Shown here: positions 33,785 to 46,370 of the stretch, one piece after another | Numbering within the stretch: the stretch's first letter is position 1 | Layout of the letters: every line of letters begins with the position of its first letter | Assembly (NCBI RefSeq): GCF_029227915.1 | Contig: NC_079883.1 | Coordinates: 4,774,001-4,838,000 of the forward strand | DNA from: Hydractinia symbiolongicarpus | Lineage: Eukaryota > Cnidaria > Hydrozoa > Anthoathecata > Hydractiniidae | Length of the DNA stretch: 64,000 nucleotides | Reading direction: 5' to 3' | Made by a program: the position numbers and the translations under genes | Notes under the pieces: generated by a model | What the model was told of the DNA's origin: nothing | The model's input: the letters and a program-made list of their open reading frames with translations, nothing else | The model's database searches: none

Positions 33785-35576
33785 GACACGAATCAAGGCT
33801 TGATAACAACGTCTGCAAAATTAATCCAGTTTTAGCTAAAAGATACAAGCAGATTATTTCATCAATAACTCGTTAATTCTTTTATTGCATTGCTGGAGAT
33901 CTTGATCAAAAGTTAAATGCACATTACAATAAATATTTAATTAACGAAATTGTCTCAAGCGATTTACACCACAAAGCTTATTACATTAATAGGAGCGAAT
34001 AGATGAAGGCGATTGTAATAATGATTTATAAACGAAAAGCACGAAAATTGTAGTCAATAAACTACTCTAAAGAAGTGAAAAACAAAACAAACACACATTT
34101 GGCAATATCTAGACATTCAATGGGCATAACTGACAAAAACATTAAAAACGTAAACAATCTTTTTCGTAATTTCCATACTTCGTCTCACGGCTTATTGTTT
34201 TGGCGTCAAAAGTGTGTTAACGCTAAGAGATCAAACAAAATGGCGGCTGGCGTGAGAGATATGTAGCACGCAAGACGTGTATTCTGCTAAAACACATCAA
34301 ACAAGTCAGTCAATAAAACTGATGCAACGCGAGATCGTTGTGTAACAATGACGTCATTATGATACAACAACACATTAACCTAAAATTACACCCATACTTG
34401 CATTATTTCTTTGAGGTTTTCTTTCTAATTTTAACAGTAGAATTCTCTTCAATGTACGAGTCACGGACGAAAAAAAAAAATTTAACAATTCCTTTGAAAT
34501 ATTATATAAAACCAACACATAAAAGTTATAAGTCGAAGGTTACACAATTTCAGAGAGTTTGCATCCGTTTTTCAAACTTTATGGTATCCTGAAAAACATG
34601 ACATTTTACCAGACACAAGAAAAATAAGAAGCTGATGATATTGTTACAACACAGTAAAGTTTGTTTTCTCATCATTAACAAATACTTAAACACGTTTATG
34701 AGTTTCTTTACTGCACCTTTTCACATCATAACTTCAACACTTCTATAAATAAATTTTTACCCATACTTTCCAAAAAGCAAAAAATGTTATTTGCTTATTT
34801 ATTAACAAAAAAACACTCAAAAATAAACACATACAAATATTTCTACCAAGAAAGGTTTAAAATTAGGAAAAAAAACAGTAGCCTGCCCCCTTTTAAAACT
34901 TCTTAATAATTGAAAGAAGTTTACAATTGGAAAAGAAAAGTGAATCACTGAAAAAAAGATCCAATAATTGGCAGGTGGTTTTTCTACTTGTGTAAAAAAT
35001 AATAAATAATTGAGATAAAAAATTAAGAAAGAACTCTTTATTGCAGATTTTGTACGTAACTGTATAGCAAGCAACAATATCCATGGTTTTGGCATTTCGG
35101 TAAAATGAAAGATTCGTCAATTTCGTTCAAAGCATGTGTGGAGGAGAGCAAACAAAACAAAAAGATACACGTGCGAAGGAGAGTAAAAAACAAAACAAAA
35201 AGATAAACATATTAAAGATAACTATATTTTCAACTATGCATTATTACATAAATAATCCACAAAGCAGATGGTGCAAGGGTTCAAACAGAACTGAGTCAGA
35301 GCTGTAGGAGAAATAACAAAAACTAAACAGAGCACAATACAAGCCTCAAGCCAAACAATATAAAAATATATATGCAATTTTATTAACTTATTTTTCAAAC
35401 GACCTAGTCAGAATATAAATAATAGTTTTGTTATCCTTATTAAGGGTCCTCTATTATAAAAAAATAAATAAATACATAAACACATAACAGGCTTTAGTAA
35501 CGGAAAACAAACAACAAACCAAAACTAAAAAAAAAACAGAAACAGAAGTTTGTACATGATGAAAAAAGAGACACAC

Positions 35577-35662
35577 ACGTTAATTAATGAGAGGTGTAAC
35601 AGTCCAGCCAAGCCCAGTACGTTAATTAATGAGAAGTGTAACAGTCCAGCCAAGCCCAGTAC
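35577..35662. repeat. 42 bp tandem duplication
   Basis: Two copies of a 42 bp unit beginning 'acgttaattaatgaga' and ending 'ccaagcccagt' lie head to tail and differ at one position. A short 'acagcacagc' extension follows. The near identity suggests a recent duplication. Confidence 0.8.
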
Positions 35663-36362
35663 AGCACAGCACTTCTACATTACAAAATGTTCACAGTATA
35701 TAAGTACTTAGTTATTTCTTGCCAAAATGTGGTTCTGAATTTACTTTCTGCTAAATCAAACACATCAATAGGGTACAAAAAAATGGTAAAAGGGTCCTTT
35801 GAATCCCCGCTTCTTAACCTATATACAACGTCAAAATAATATTAAAAAAACACAATCATGTTCAAACAGCCAGGAGAAAGTCATAAGTAAAACTTGTTGT
35901 AAAATTTGTTAGAAATGAACAAGGTGCAAGGGCTGCATAAACTATCTCGCATGTCAATATCAATTAAACATCACTGCAACAACACATTTTTAATTTATTA
36001 ACAGAGTCATTTTACAAAACCAACCTAAAAATTGTTCCTGTCGCGACAGATATGATGCATGGCTATGATACTTGCTGACTTTTTATATTTATCTATTACA
36101 CACATGCATGTGAATTTTTTAGGTCCCATACCTCTGAGAGCCTTTAGCCATTTCTTGAAAATACTGCTTAAAATTTTTTATGAAATCCTTATAATGGGGA
36201 AATTCATTAGGATTATTATTAAAACTTAAAAATCACAGCACAGCAAAATTACTTCATTGAGAGGAATCATTTCGCAAAAAAAATTTTAAACTTGTATTTT
36301 GCATCAATAAATCATATTTTGTTTTTTTGCCGTTAAAGAGTCAAATTAAATATTTTTACTCA

Positions 36363-36437
36363 AGGCGTAATGGGTCAGTTGTTTATCGTGCCGTAACGTG
36401 AACCCAGAGGTCGTGGGTTTGAACCCACCTGATGGCA
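36363..36437 (+). mobile_element. tRNA-like head of a second SINE family or a decayed tRNA
   Basis: An A-box-like 'atgggtcagttgtttatcg' is followed about 35 bases later by a perfect T-arm, 'gtgggtttgaacccac', containing a B-box-like 'ggtttgaaccc'. The two ends do not form an acceptor stem, so this is not a functional tRNA. An AT-rich tail follows ('caaaatttgaataaaaaaag'). It is most likely a tRNA-derived SINE different from the one at 27.5 and 48.4 kb. Confidence 0.5.
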
Positions 36438-37111
36438 GTTTTTCTAAAACAAAATTTGAATAAAAAAAGCTCGTTGATGACATTGCAATTGACCATTTGG
36501 GACATGATTAGTTAGTCAGTTATGTTGTGTTCGCGTCCTCTGACCGACTCACTTTTGGTAATAAAAAACCGAGTCAGTAAGTCAGAAAAAGACCGGGAAT
36601 AAATTTTGCGAGAAAAAGAAAATTTTTTTCGCCAGAACTAATTTATGCAAAGTTGACAAAAACTTGCGAAAATTAATTTCGCTATAAATTAATTCCTTTA
36701 GGACACTCCTGTGGCTACTGACAGTTTGACAGTTTACTGACACAAGGTGGCGAAAAATGGTCTACAAACGAATGGCGCTATACTGTCTTGGCCCTGGGAA
36801 CAAATTTGCTTGCTCCAATCTGAAAGCCTGACCAACTCATTTTTGCAGGGTCTTCAGGACCTGAACACAACATATTTTTGATGGTGGCCATAGTATCTAA
36901 TTACAGGCTAAATAGTACAACACCTATAATAAATAGGTCATTTTCATTATAAAAAATGACGTCGCATTGTGCAGAAAGTTTGAGCGAGCGCAAAAACCTG
37001 CATGTTAAACCTACCTAGTTTACATTTAAATCACTTTTTATATACTTTCCTTTAAATGGGTTGTTGTTCTGCATTTGGGTATAATAGTCAGTTCGGGAGA
37101 TGACACTAAAA

Positions 37112-37510
37112 GGGAAACGGTTTCCCATGTTTTAGAGGGAAATTCCCATGTCATATAGGGAAATGGTTTCCCATATAGGAAACTGTTTCCTAAACTAATT
37201 TTTTTCATATTAATTTGGGTTTCCTTTTTGGGAAACCGTTACCCATTCTTAGAACCATTTTATGGAATTGCGGAAAGAGGCTACGATAATTTTTTTTCCT
37301 TCTGTGAAAATTTGTGGAAAAACATTCCCTTTTTATTGGTTAAAAATTTGTAGTGTGCTTCTTAACCAGCTTGTGTGCAGATTCCTTTTTTATTTTGGTG
37401 GTTTCCCTAATAGGAAACCATTGCCGTATTTTTGGCCTGTTTAGGGTAACGGTTTCCCAAATGGGAAACGTGAAGTTTCCCATATGGGAAACGTTTCCCA
37501 GACGGTTGGG
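37112..37510. repeat. Cluster of TTTCCC/GGGAAA palindromic repeats
   Basis: Two blocks (about 37112-37245 and 37400-37510) are built from 'gtttccc' and 'gggaaac' words in alternating orientation. They include the perfect 18 bp palindrome gtttcccatatgggaaac at 37475-37492 and near copies such as 'ggtttcccaaatgggaaac'. The blocks face each other around a 150 bp spacer. They could be a compound inverted-repeat element or arrays of a protein-binding palindrome. Confidence 0.6.
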
Positions 37511-37957
37511 TGGTTTCCCTTTTGTACTCCACTGCTGAAGTGATAGATGGTCGTTGGTTATTTGTATTACTGTCTTCTGCTTTAAAGGGGAAATTCTAAA
37601 ACCGCTCCTAGTATTCAAAATTTACATCTTAACAATTTTTGCTAATAAACCGAAATATGTCACTCATTTTCCTCCAATGTCTTTTGTTCCCTGCTGGCTG
37701 GCCCTTTTTTATATATATTTAAAAAAAAGCTACAGCTAATAGCATTAGCTTGGCAGGAACAGTTTTTACAAATCAGCTTTTTTTAACGGTTTTACAGTGT
37801 ATATATATATATATGTAAAGTACAAAAACACAACGCCGGTATGGAATTATGGTAAGAGTAGAGTAGGGTAAAGATAAATACAGCTACGTACAGGTTTTTG
37901 TTTTGACAACGCAGTAGGATTCGTCCGCCATTTTGTTGTTTTTGTTGCCAAGAAGAA

Positions 37958-38153
37958 TGATGAAATTTTGAAAAGACCAGATGGAGGAGGTCGACTGTTA
38001 CCGCGCCACTTTGTTCCCGGGCGCTTTTCTCAAATCAAATGCAAATGCAAAGGCAAATTACAAGAATTTAAATTAAGGCAATTTGCTAGGTTGTGCAATG
38101 AATGCGCAGAAGATAATAAACACCTTATGGAATGCGAAAATCCAAATTTTTGA
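37958..38153 (+). CDS. Short Cys-containing frame, unrecognised
   Basis: An open stretch without its own ATG reads KKNDEILKRPDGGGRLLP, then RFSQIKCKCKGK, and ends LCNECAEDNKHLMECENPNF before a stop. Five cysteines in CKC, CNEC and MEC spacing could bind a metal. It directly follows a 'tccgccattttg' word and a T-rich run. It may be an exon of an unrecognised plus-strand gene or chance. No family is recognised. Confidence 0.25.
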
Positions 38154-38958
38154 ACTGGACAAAATCTTCTTAAATTTCTGATTATGATGTGGCTAGCACG
38201 CATCCGGAAAGCAAAAAGTAGCTCTGGGTTTTTGGCTTATTGACAGATCTGAGGAAAAATGTAGTCTCGTGCAAGAGACAAAATATTCAGTGTTAGAATG
38301 AAGAAAAAAGTGTTCTCCGTAAGTGGGGAAGGGGAAGGAGTACATGCCTTGCGGTTTGTCTTCCCTGTCACTTAACAAGCGAGTAAATGATTATTATAAA
38401 CTGGAAATACTATTTGGTATAAGTAAGAAGAAGCGCTCATTTTCCCGCACAAACCCCATTTCATCATCACTGTAGCCATGTGTACACGAAAAGTACCATG
38501 GATATTAAGACTTTACATTATGCGGCAGACTATAAACGCAGAGTCAAGACACAAGACAATTAAGACAAAGATGAGTCTACATCGTCTTGAACAGAAATTT
38601 CAGGCACAAAAAATCATTTGTTTCTTTCTTATAAAATCAAAAATACTTTATATAAACCTATTTACAATAATCAATATGTTCATATTTTAGCAGAAGTAGA
38701 ATTCTTATTTCTAGATAATAGCGTTTTTGAAATCATTTTCGCGTTTAATAATTTTTGTTGCATTCGCGCATCATTAAAACATTGCGTAAAACTAATCCAG
38801 GTATAACGGACAAAAAAAAAAATTATATGCTAAAATTAATAGCACGAAGAACGGCTTGTTGTCTTTAGCGCAGTTAGGGGCAACAGCTGAGTTGATTTCC
38901 AAACATTATAGCAATAGCACAAAATAAACAATTTTAGTTTCAAAAATAGAAATAATGC

Positions 38959-41900
38959 CTATTCCCAATCGCCACTGTCATGAGATTCTGATCGATCTGG
39001 TCTCTCAGGTGGAGGGATCATGGCAGATATCTTATCCATGGGTGATAAGTTGTCCATGGACTTTTCTTTATTTTGTGATTTTGATCCAGATATCCCTTTC
39101 CTTCGCATTGTTAATTTACTAAACAAATCACTCATCAAATCCCCTCCTCCAGCTGCAGGAGCATTCTCTTTTTCCTTCTTTCGTTCAAGTTTTCTTTCCT
39201 TTGAGCTTTTCAGTTTGGCTGCTTTCGTTCCACCGGCGTTTCGGATAGCAGACATCAGATCAGACCGCCCTCCATCGGCGGTGACGGCTTCAGGTACGTT
39301 CTTTGGTTTTGCACCTCCTTCTAAAAGCAATGCATTTGTTTTCAAGAAAATGCAATTACATAAATGATAAACAGACAATATTAAGGAAAAGAAAATTGTG
39401 ATTGAGAGGCCTGAACATAAATTGGGAACTTGGAACTGGGAACCAAATTTTTGAGATAAGAAAGTTCTATATGTACACTGAAACAATTAGGTCCCGGTAA
39501 CTCCAACACCGGATAACCCTACATTATCTCGAACCATTTTCTTGGGTCCCTTGAACTTTCGTTACTTAAAAAAAACTCCGAATAACTCAAACCTAATTCT
39601 AATTAACTTTAACCTCTGATAACTCAAACTTTTTACTCGAGAAAAGGAAATCAAAGACTAGAATAATGTCAGATTTTTTTTTATCTTTTATTAACTGATG
39701 TAATATAGATAGATAATGCTTTTTGTCAAGGGACTTACATGCCTTTTTCATCGCCAAGTTGCACCTTTTCGCGGACACTGTTGCCCTATTTTTTAAAAAA
39801 TCCCTTTAACTCGAACTACAATCTCATTTTTGACTAAATTCGAGTGACTGAGAGCTTCGTTTAACTTGAGTATCGTTAAGTGGAACTTTTTTCTCAGATA
39901 ACGTTACCGAAGTTAACCGTAGTAACAAAATAAAACATCTAAAGGTTAGCGAATTTTAGCGTTCGCGAAATTACTACTCCACTAAAGAGTATTAAATCGT
40001 TTTTAGAGGAAATACTAACTTCTATAAAAGTTCACCATGACTTTGGGGAAATGAATACTAACAAGCATGGCAAATGGTCATCTCGGACTTTTTGCACTTC
40101 TATAGATTCATTCATGATTTAGTTATTTTGGTTTCGTCTAAAATTTCCGTTCACCACAAAAAAATATCCATTATTTGGGCGATTTGCAAATATTGAAAAT
40201 ACGAAAATAAAAACCCTTTAAAATAATATTCAGGTTGTAGCAAAATCAAATTTAAACTGTCAAGGTATTAAGAAACATTTTTTGTAGCCTATTCTTTGCA
40301 GCCATTTATATATTCTGTGTGGTTTTTGCATACCCTGTGCGGTTATTGCTTTTTATATTATCATTTATTTATTTATTATCATTATATTATCATTATTTAT
40401 TCACTTGTTATATTATTATTATTATTTTTTTATAGATTTCTAATAGGTTTTATAAACTTTACTAGCATTGGTATTACAATTTTTATTTTTAGTATGTATA
40501 TTAAAACAGCCTTTTTATTGATAACAGTTAACCGAGATAACTTTAACCGACGGAAGATGCTGTATAAATATTTAATAAATAAATAAATTCTAACCTTGCT
40601 GTTGCACATCATCTGGTAGAGATGGTGGAGGCGGTGGTGGGGGCATCGCAGGTTCCGCAGGAGCTACTGACGCAGGTGGTGGTGGCGGTGGCGGCGGAGG
40701 AGGAGGCATGTCCCCGGATGGTGGCGGAGGTGGTGGCGGTGCACTAGCTGCAGCTGGCGGTGGTGGAGGTACATCAGTGCTTTCAACAGCAGCGTCAATA
40801 GTGGGTAGTTCGGGTATATTCATGGGCAAAGATGGTGCGATGGATTGTCCAACATCTCCGCTAAATAAAAACATAAAAACTAAATAAAAACAAAGGAACT
40901 AAAAACATAAAATAAGTCTAAAAAAATTTCTGTTCGACACTCAGTTGACTTTCCCTAATTCAAATTCCCACGGAGAAAAATTTTTGTTCGAATTATAGAG
41001 AGAAATTACGTTAATTTTAAAATCAAGAAAACATAATTTAAGTTTCATTCAATCTTTATTTTCATAGTTCACACAAAAAAGAAACTGCTTTACATTAGAG
41101 AGACGATCTCTTCGACAATACGAGTTGCATCACCAACTTTTTTGAATTTTAGAAAAACATTCGAATTTTCAAAGTTCTGTTTACACTCTAAAATTCGAAT
41201 TAGGGAGGTAATTTGGAGAATTCCTAGAAGACGCGACAACTTTTAGAACTAACTTTTATTACATTTTTAGTAAATTAGGCTGTACGGTTACTCCTATTTT
41301 CTTTGACAACGTGTAATCGTCAGCAGAACTTACAGTATTCACAGCCAAGTTACACAATAACAGGCGATAAAATAACTTCAAACCTGTATGAAATATCATC
41401 AACCACTCCTGGAAGGTCGGGCAAATAAACAGGAACATCGATTTCAGGAACTTCACCGAGTCCTGGCATGTACAAGTAGTTATCTGCAGTCCCACGTTCA
41501 AGTTGTTCTCGATTCGTAATTGTGCTAGGAGCCTCGCCAATGTTTTCCTCGTCCTCTTCTATGTTAGCACGTGTTTTCGTAATCACACCTGTGAAAAAGA
41601 ACATTAAGCAAATTACCGAACGACGAACCCTAAGGGAAATAAGGAAAGAACGAGTCTGAGTTGATCAGAAAAATAAAAGTAAAAACTATATTATAAGGAA
41701 GGTGCAGCAGGCTTATATAGTACATAAGCTTATATAGTACATAAGTAAAGCCTGCAACAACGAAACTAAATCGAAACAACTCGTATTGCCAATGACTGAA
41801 TCTATGATGTGATATGCTAGAAATGTAAAGAGGCAATCATTAAAACATAAAAAGACGAAAATATTTACTATGACTTTTTGGTTGTTTACGTGAAATTGTT

Positions 41901-42907
41901 TTAAGCCTACTTCTTAAGCAGAAGAGTTTTTTTTTATTCACCAAATGCTTTAAAATCCTTACAATAGATTGGTCAACGCTGTTTAAAATCTTACTTATTT
42001 ACCTCTGTAGTTTTTAAATATGGTGTCTGGTACAAGACAGATTTTATTAAATATGACGGTTTACACAATGCAGGGTAAATTTATTGTTCAAAATCAATGT
42101 TAAAAATAAAATTCAACTTTTTTAAAAAAATTTATTACGACTTTTATCTAAACCTTTTATGCAATATAGACAAACTAAATTCTATCATTGTTTTTCTGAA
42201 ATTTGACTCTTAGCTACTCTGAGGCAAACTTGCTTAATTAATAATTGTGCCAAACTGGATAGTTACTAAGTTTTCAATATTAAAAAATTTTTCAGTCTAA
42301 AAAAAACCCGTAATCGTTTTATACACCAAAATACAACTTGTAAAAACACCATACCTGCAAGTGGATCCATAATAACATATTTGTTGTAAGGGTTCTCAGC
42401 AGTATTAAACAGGAGTAAAGAACTGACGCTGTCAATTGCTTTGGGTAGTTTCCCCAAGCCTTCTCCTTTTTTTTCTCGTTCTTCCTTCTTCAACTTAATG
42501 TTAACACTATAAAACTGTAGTTTCTCTTTTATCGTGTTTTCGTTAACAGGTCTATGCTTACTTGCTATATTGTGCTGACTTCTCTTTATTTCCTTTAAGT
42601 CATTATCAATTTCAAAGATTGATTTGTAAATTTCTAACGTATCATCAGCAGGGTATTTCGCCCCTGAAAAAACTCTGATGGCTTTCTTGCTACCCTTTAA
42701 TGCGTTAATCTTGGCTTGCGCATGGTCAGCTCGTTTATTGATAGCATCAAGTTTTTGTTGACTTTCATGAACACGATTGGTTATTCTTTTGAAAACATCA
42801 TCAGTAACGTTTTCGAGATACTCAAGTGTGTCAGCTATTTGCAATACAAATTCTTCTTGACGCAACTCTGTAGAAATGATGGGCACGCTGTAAGCCTGCA
42901 CAGGCAT
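38959..42907 (-). CDS. WASHC1: WASH complex subunit 1
   Basis: This is the Arp2/3 activator of the WASH complex, which builds actin on endosomes for retromer-dependent sorting. Four exons join in phase: 42907-42355, 41588-41384, 40860-40595 and 39320-38959. They give a complete 461-residue protein, close to the 465 of human WASHC1. Exon 1 carries the WASH homology domain 1 ([19 protein letters not shown], ending MDPLAG). Exon 2 holds the linker with [14 protein letters not shown]. Exon 3 is a proline-rich region with runs of seven to eleven Pro. Exon 4 is the VCA region: WH2 motif ([14 protein letters not shown]), central region ([19 protein letters not shown]) and a short acidic end closing in the conserved Trp (SGDWE). 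An acceptor (tttatag) lies 11 nt before the ATG. All key regions are present. The acidic tail is shorter in acidic residues than the human one. Confidence 0.97.
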
Positions 42908-43558
42908 TGTTTATGATTCTATAAATAGAAAAAAACGTCACATGAATAAAAAAGAAATGATTTGACAGAAGGGAGAAAGAGAGAATAACATAGAAAATAA
43001 ACAGGTGTTGAATGGAATACGATGCAACAAAAAAAAAAGGGTTAAAAACTGAAATATGAATCAAGTAACACCAAATAAGCATAGAAAAAAGGGTAAGTAA
43101 TCCTAAAAACCTAAGACCTATTATTTTTTGTGTGAGAGGTGCATGGTATTTTTTGTGTGAGAGGTGCATGGTATTTTTTGTGCGAGAGGTGCATGGTATT
43201 TTTTTGTGTGAGAGGTGCATGGTATTTTTTGTGTGAAAAAAAAATTGAACCGTGACAGGGAAATACCAACAAAAACATTTCAAGCTCACATGGTCAGTGA
43301 TCAGCTTCTACAAACACCAATAAATACATAGGGAAGCATCGTAAAAGAAAGTCAAAAGCAGCCCTAACATCAGCCTACATGTTAAGAATTGTGAGACGTT
43401 TTAAACTCTGTGTGAAGCAACCATTACTTCTATGCAAACTGCATGACAGTATAGTGTTCTCCTTTCTGGTGTTAACCAAAATATTACACTTTCATCTGCT
43501 TACTGCTTCTTCTTGTTTATTGTGAGAAAAAGAACCCAGAAACTGTAAAGAAACACAG
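42908..43558. other. Upstream region of WASHC1
   Basis: An 11 nt leader (exon edge at 42918) is followed upstream by a T-rich acceptor on the minus strand. The 25 bp minisatellite at 43122-43236 lies about 215-330 bp before the start codon. No other feature is evident. Confidence 0.4.
43122..43236. repeat. 25 bp minisatellite upstream of WASHC1
   Basis: The unit starts 'tattttttgtgtgagagg' and ends 'tgcatgg'. It is repeated four full times plus a partial fifth, with only a t/c change in unit 3 and one added T in unit 4. Such near identity implies recent expansion. Confidence 0.9.
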
Positions 43559-43819
43559 ATGGTTACAGAAGATGTATCTAATAATGCATTTCTTGGTAGG
43601 ACATGTTTGTTAAAACCTTACAACTGCAACTTTTGCAAGTTGAGATTTTCACTACCACTACATTGTGCAAAATTATTCAATTGCCTACCAAAAGAAATAG
43701 CAAATTATATCAAATGTGATTTTCCAGTGTTAAAGAAGCTGCTAGATTTATTTTGGTCTTCAATTCCAGATGAAAGCCTAATTATAGGCCTCAAAGCAAG
43801 TAAAAGGCATTTTGGATGA
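43559..43819 (+). pseudogene. LINE reverse-transcriptase C-terminal remnant
   Basis: The 86-codon frame contains a block reading KLRFSLPLHCAKLFNCLPKE followed by PVLKKLLDLFW. This matches the familiar tail of many non-LTR retrotransposon polymerases, where an F-S-x-R-V-x-x-x-W-N-x-L-P-x-x-(V/I) stretch is followed by F-K-x-x-L-D-x-x-W. No polymerase catalytic region is found upstream, so this is a 5'-truncated and decayed copy, probably of an L2/CR1-like element. Confidence 0.5.
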
Positions 43820-46295
43820 TCGTTTTGAAGAATTGCTTCAAAATTTATCAAAAGTAAGTAAGTATATATCTTTTTAACATTTTCTCAACATTCTTCATCA
43901 ACAGTTAACAATTTTTATTTGGGAGCTGTTCAGACAATACTTTCAATAATACTTATTACTAGGAGCCAATCATTTGAATAATATATACTGAATATCACAG
44001 TTGGACAAAAAGTTTGAGATAACATCTCAAGAACCACAAGAGTAGATTTTAATTTAACACAAGAAGTTGATAATATATGTACATATAAAGCTGGGTTTAC
44101 ATCAATGAGAATAACGTTATTCTTATGCTAATTTGCATGTTACTGGTACGCAATAAGAATTATATTTTTTGGTGTGAACATTCCCCTTATTTGCATGTTA
44201 TGTTCTTTGTATGAAATTCATATAAATTAGATAAGGATGTGAATAAATATCAGAACTTGAGATAAAAGCGAAACCGCTTGGATCTTTCTTAATGTATTAC
44301 CTAAATGTATTGTTTTGCGAAGCTTAAATAAAAAAATTTTTGTGATTATCTCTGTTGAAAAAATCAATGCACAGAGCAAAAAAAAATATGGTACAGCCAA
44401 AAAAAAGGGTTGTCTTTATTCTAATTTCTTTCAGCATAATGTTGTACTAACTCTTTGATTCTTCAAGGCTAAAATACACGATCCGTGAAGGTCAAAGCCT
44501 GATGGATGACCTGTAGGGGAAACTTTGTGAAAGGTTTCTTGTCTAAATGTAATCCATTGTTTAAACATACAACGCATGTTATGAAAGTCTTTCAAATCGT
44601 GGCTAGCAAAATGAAAAAAATTATCACAGCAACTGTTTTAAGAAAAAGAAAGAAAAAAGGAAGAGATCTATATGGGTAAAAACGCAGATAAAGGCCATAG
44701 AATTAAAATGAGGCAACTTTAATTGAAATATCTCGTTCATTCCGCACCACTCTTTTTTGAACTTTTCATATTAACTCTTTCAAATAATAAGATCTTAACG
44801 AATTTATCTTCACCTTCACATCGTTCTCTCAAAGTAGAGAAAAGAGAGTTTTTAAAGAGAGATTTTTAAAGAGGGAATTTTCGTCGACTTCTCTCGTATT
44901 AAAAAGACAAAATAACCTGGGGATGAGGGGGTTCGCGCCATTTCTCAATAAAATCCTCTGTAAGTTCAATTTTTTTTTGCTTTAGCCATTTTCTCTTGTG
45001 GTTATCTTGATTGTTTTTTTCCTGTAGCTTTCAACTTTATTTTTTGCATAATATTCGGAAAGTGATTCATGACATCAAACGTTACAAACAATAGATTTAT
45101 GAAATTTCAATAGAGAAAGACCATCCGTTTAATCGAAAAGGATGAGCACATCTTTTTGAAATGATGGATAGGTCGAATTTGGCAGGTCAAAATGTTCACA
45201 TGTTCCTTCTATTTTCATTGCCGGAATTTCTTATTCGCATGCATAAGAATTAAGTTTTGACATAAGAATAACCTTATTCGCATTGACTTAAAGGGATCTT
45301 TTACAAGTTGGACTTACCTAAAAGATTTTCATAAAAAATTCCCAATGACATATTCACTTTTCGTTAAAAGTTCATGTAACCTCTCCTAGATATTGTTTTT
45401 TAAATATTTGTTTTTCTTGCAAGCTTGATGGATTTCTCAATCTTCTTGTTTGTTACGAATTTCAGACTAGCTCCAGTCCTTTTTAGTGGCACGTGACCCT
45501 GTTACATAATATTTCAGTAGCGCTCATAAATTTATGACTTTCGCTCGCTATTATTAATGACTTTCATAACCAAAAATAATTAATTTACTATTGCAACAAA
45601 TTTAAAAAAAATCAACGTACTTTCCACATCGATCTCTGCAGGAATGATTTATGTTTTCTTTTAAAAAATAATTCAACATGATATCTGCCTGTCTAAGCAA
45701 TAAATCGAAAAAATAATATATTAGCATGATTTCTTTCATTTTAAATTTGAAAGAATTTATTTCAACAAACAGGTTGTAAAAATTACTGATCTATAACCTG
45801 TTGACCTAGGCGGGGCATGATGCTCAAGTGAGTATTGCCAACCTTGTTCACAACAATCCTTGGGGACGAGGTTGCCTAAGGTACTCAGTAGATGGATATA
45901 TTTTTATTAAAAAATATTAAAAAATCAATAAAAAAGAACACTACTTTAATTCATCCCACGATACAGAAAGAGACAGAAATTACTGTATAATTAAAGTTTT
46001 TTTTCCTATGGTGTTCTTGCAATATGTAGCGCAAACATCAACACTGCTCTGCACCTCCATGAATAGGCCTTTTAAAAGCATACATCACACATTAATGTCC
46101 AACAAAACCCTCATAATTCGCCATTTTTTGCATTATATTAAATTTTTAGCATTATATTAAATATATTTTAGCGTTTTCTGCAATGATTAAATCAAACTAC
46201 ATTTTTAATGATGCAGTTGAAGCGCAATAAATATGTTAACTGATTTTTTGCTAAGAGTTTGTTGTTCCTGCATTGCCGTAGGAGGCAACTGAACT

Positions 46296-46370
46296 ATGCT
46301 CTGGAAAAACAAATTTGTTTTCCAGAGCATCAGAAAAAAGTATTTATACTTTTTTCTGATGCTCTGGAAC
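46296..46370. repeat. Compound palindrome
   Basis: The sequence holds 'atgctctggaaaa' (46296), its inverse 'ttttccagagcat' (ending 46330), and then a third arm 'atgctctgga' (46359-46368). Between the second and third arms lies another inverted pair, 'atcagaaaaaagtat' and 'atacttttttctgat'. The result is two adjacent hairpins sharing an arm. Confidence 0.75.

Larger units (their letters stand above)
33785..38958. other. Intergenic region between the SH3-DC-STAMP and WASHC1 genes
   Basis: No complete gene is supported in these 5.2 kb. The first part is the upstream region of the SH3-DC-STAMP gene. A 'gccgccattttg' word lies near 34235 (minus strand) and 'tccgccattttg' near 37925 (plus strand), both YY1-like. 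A tandem duplication, a tRNA-like repeat head, palindromic TTTCCC/GGGAAA repeats and a TA microsatellite (about 37799-37815) are listed or mentioned separately. The end nearest 38958 should hold the WASHC1 3' UTR. Confidence 0.45.

Noticed and set aside
36363-36437. Functional tRNA gene
   Set aside because: The T-arm is perfect, but the acceptor ends do not pair and no clear anticodon arm forms, so I call it a SINE head.
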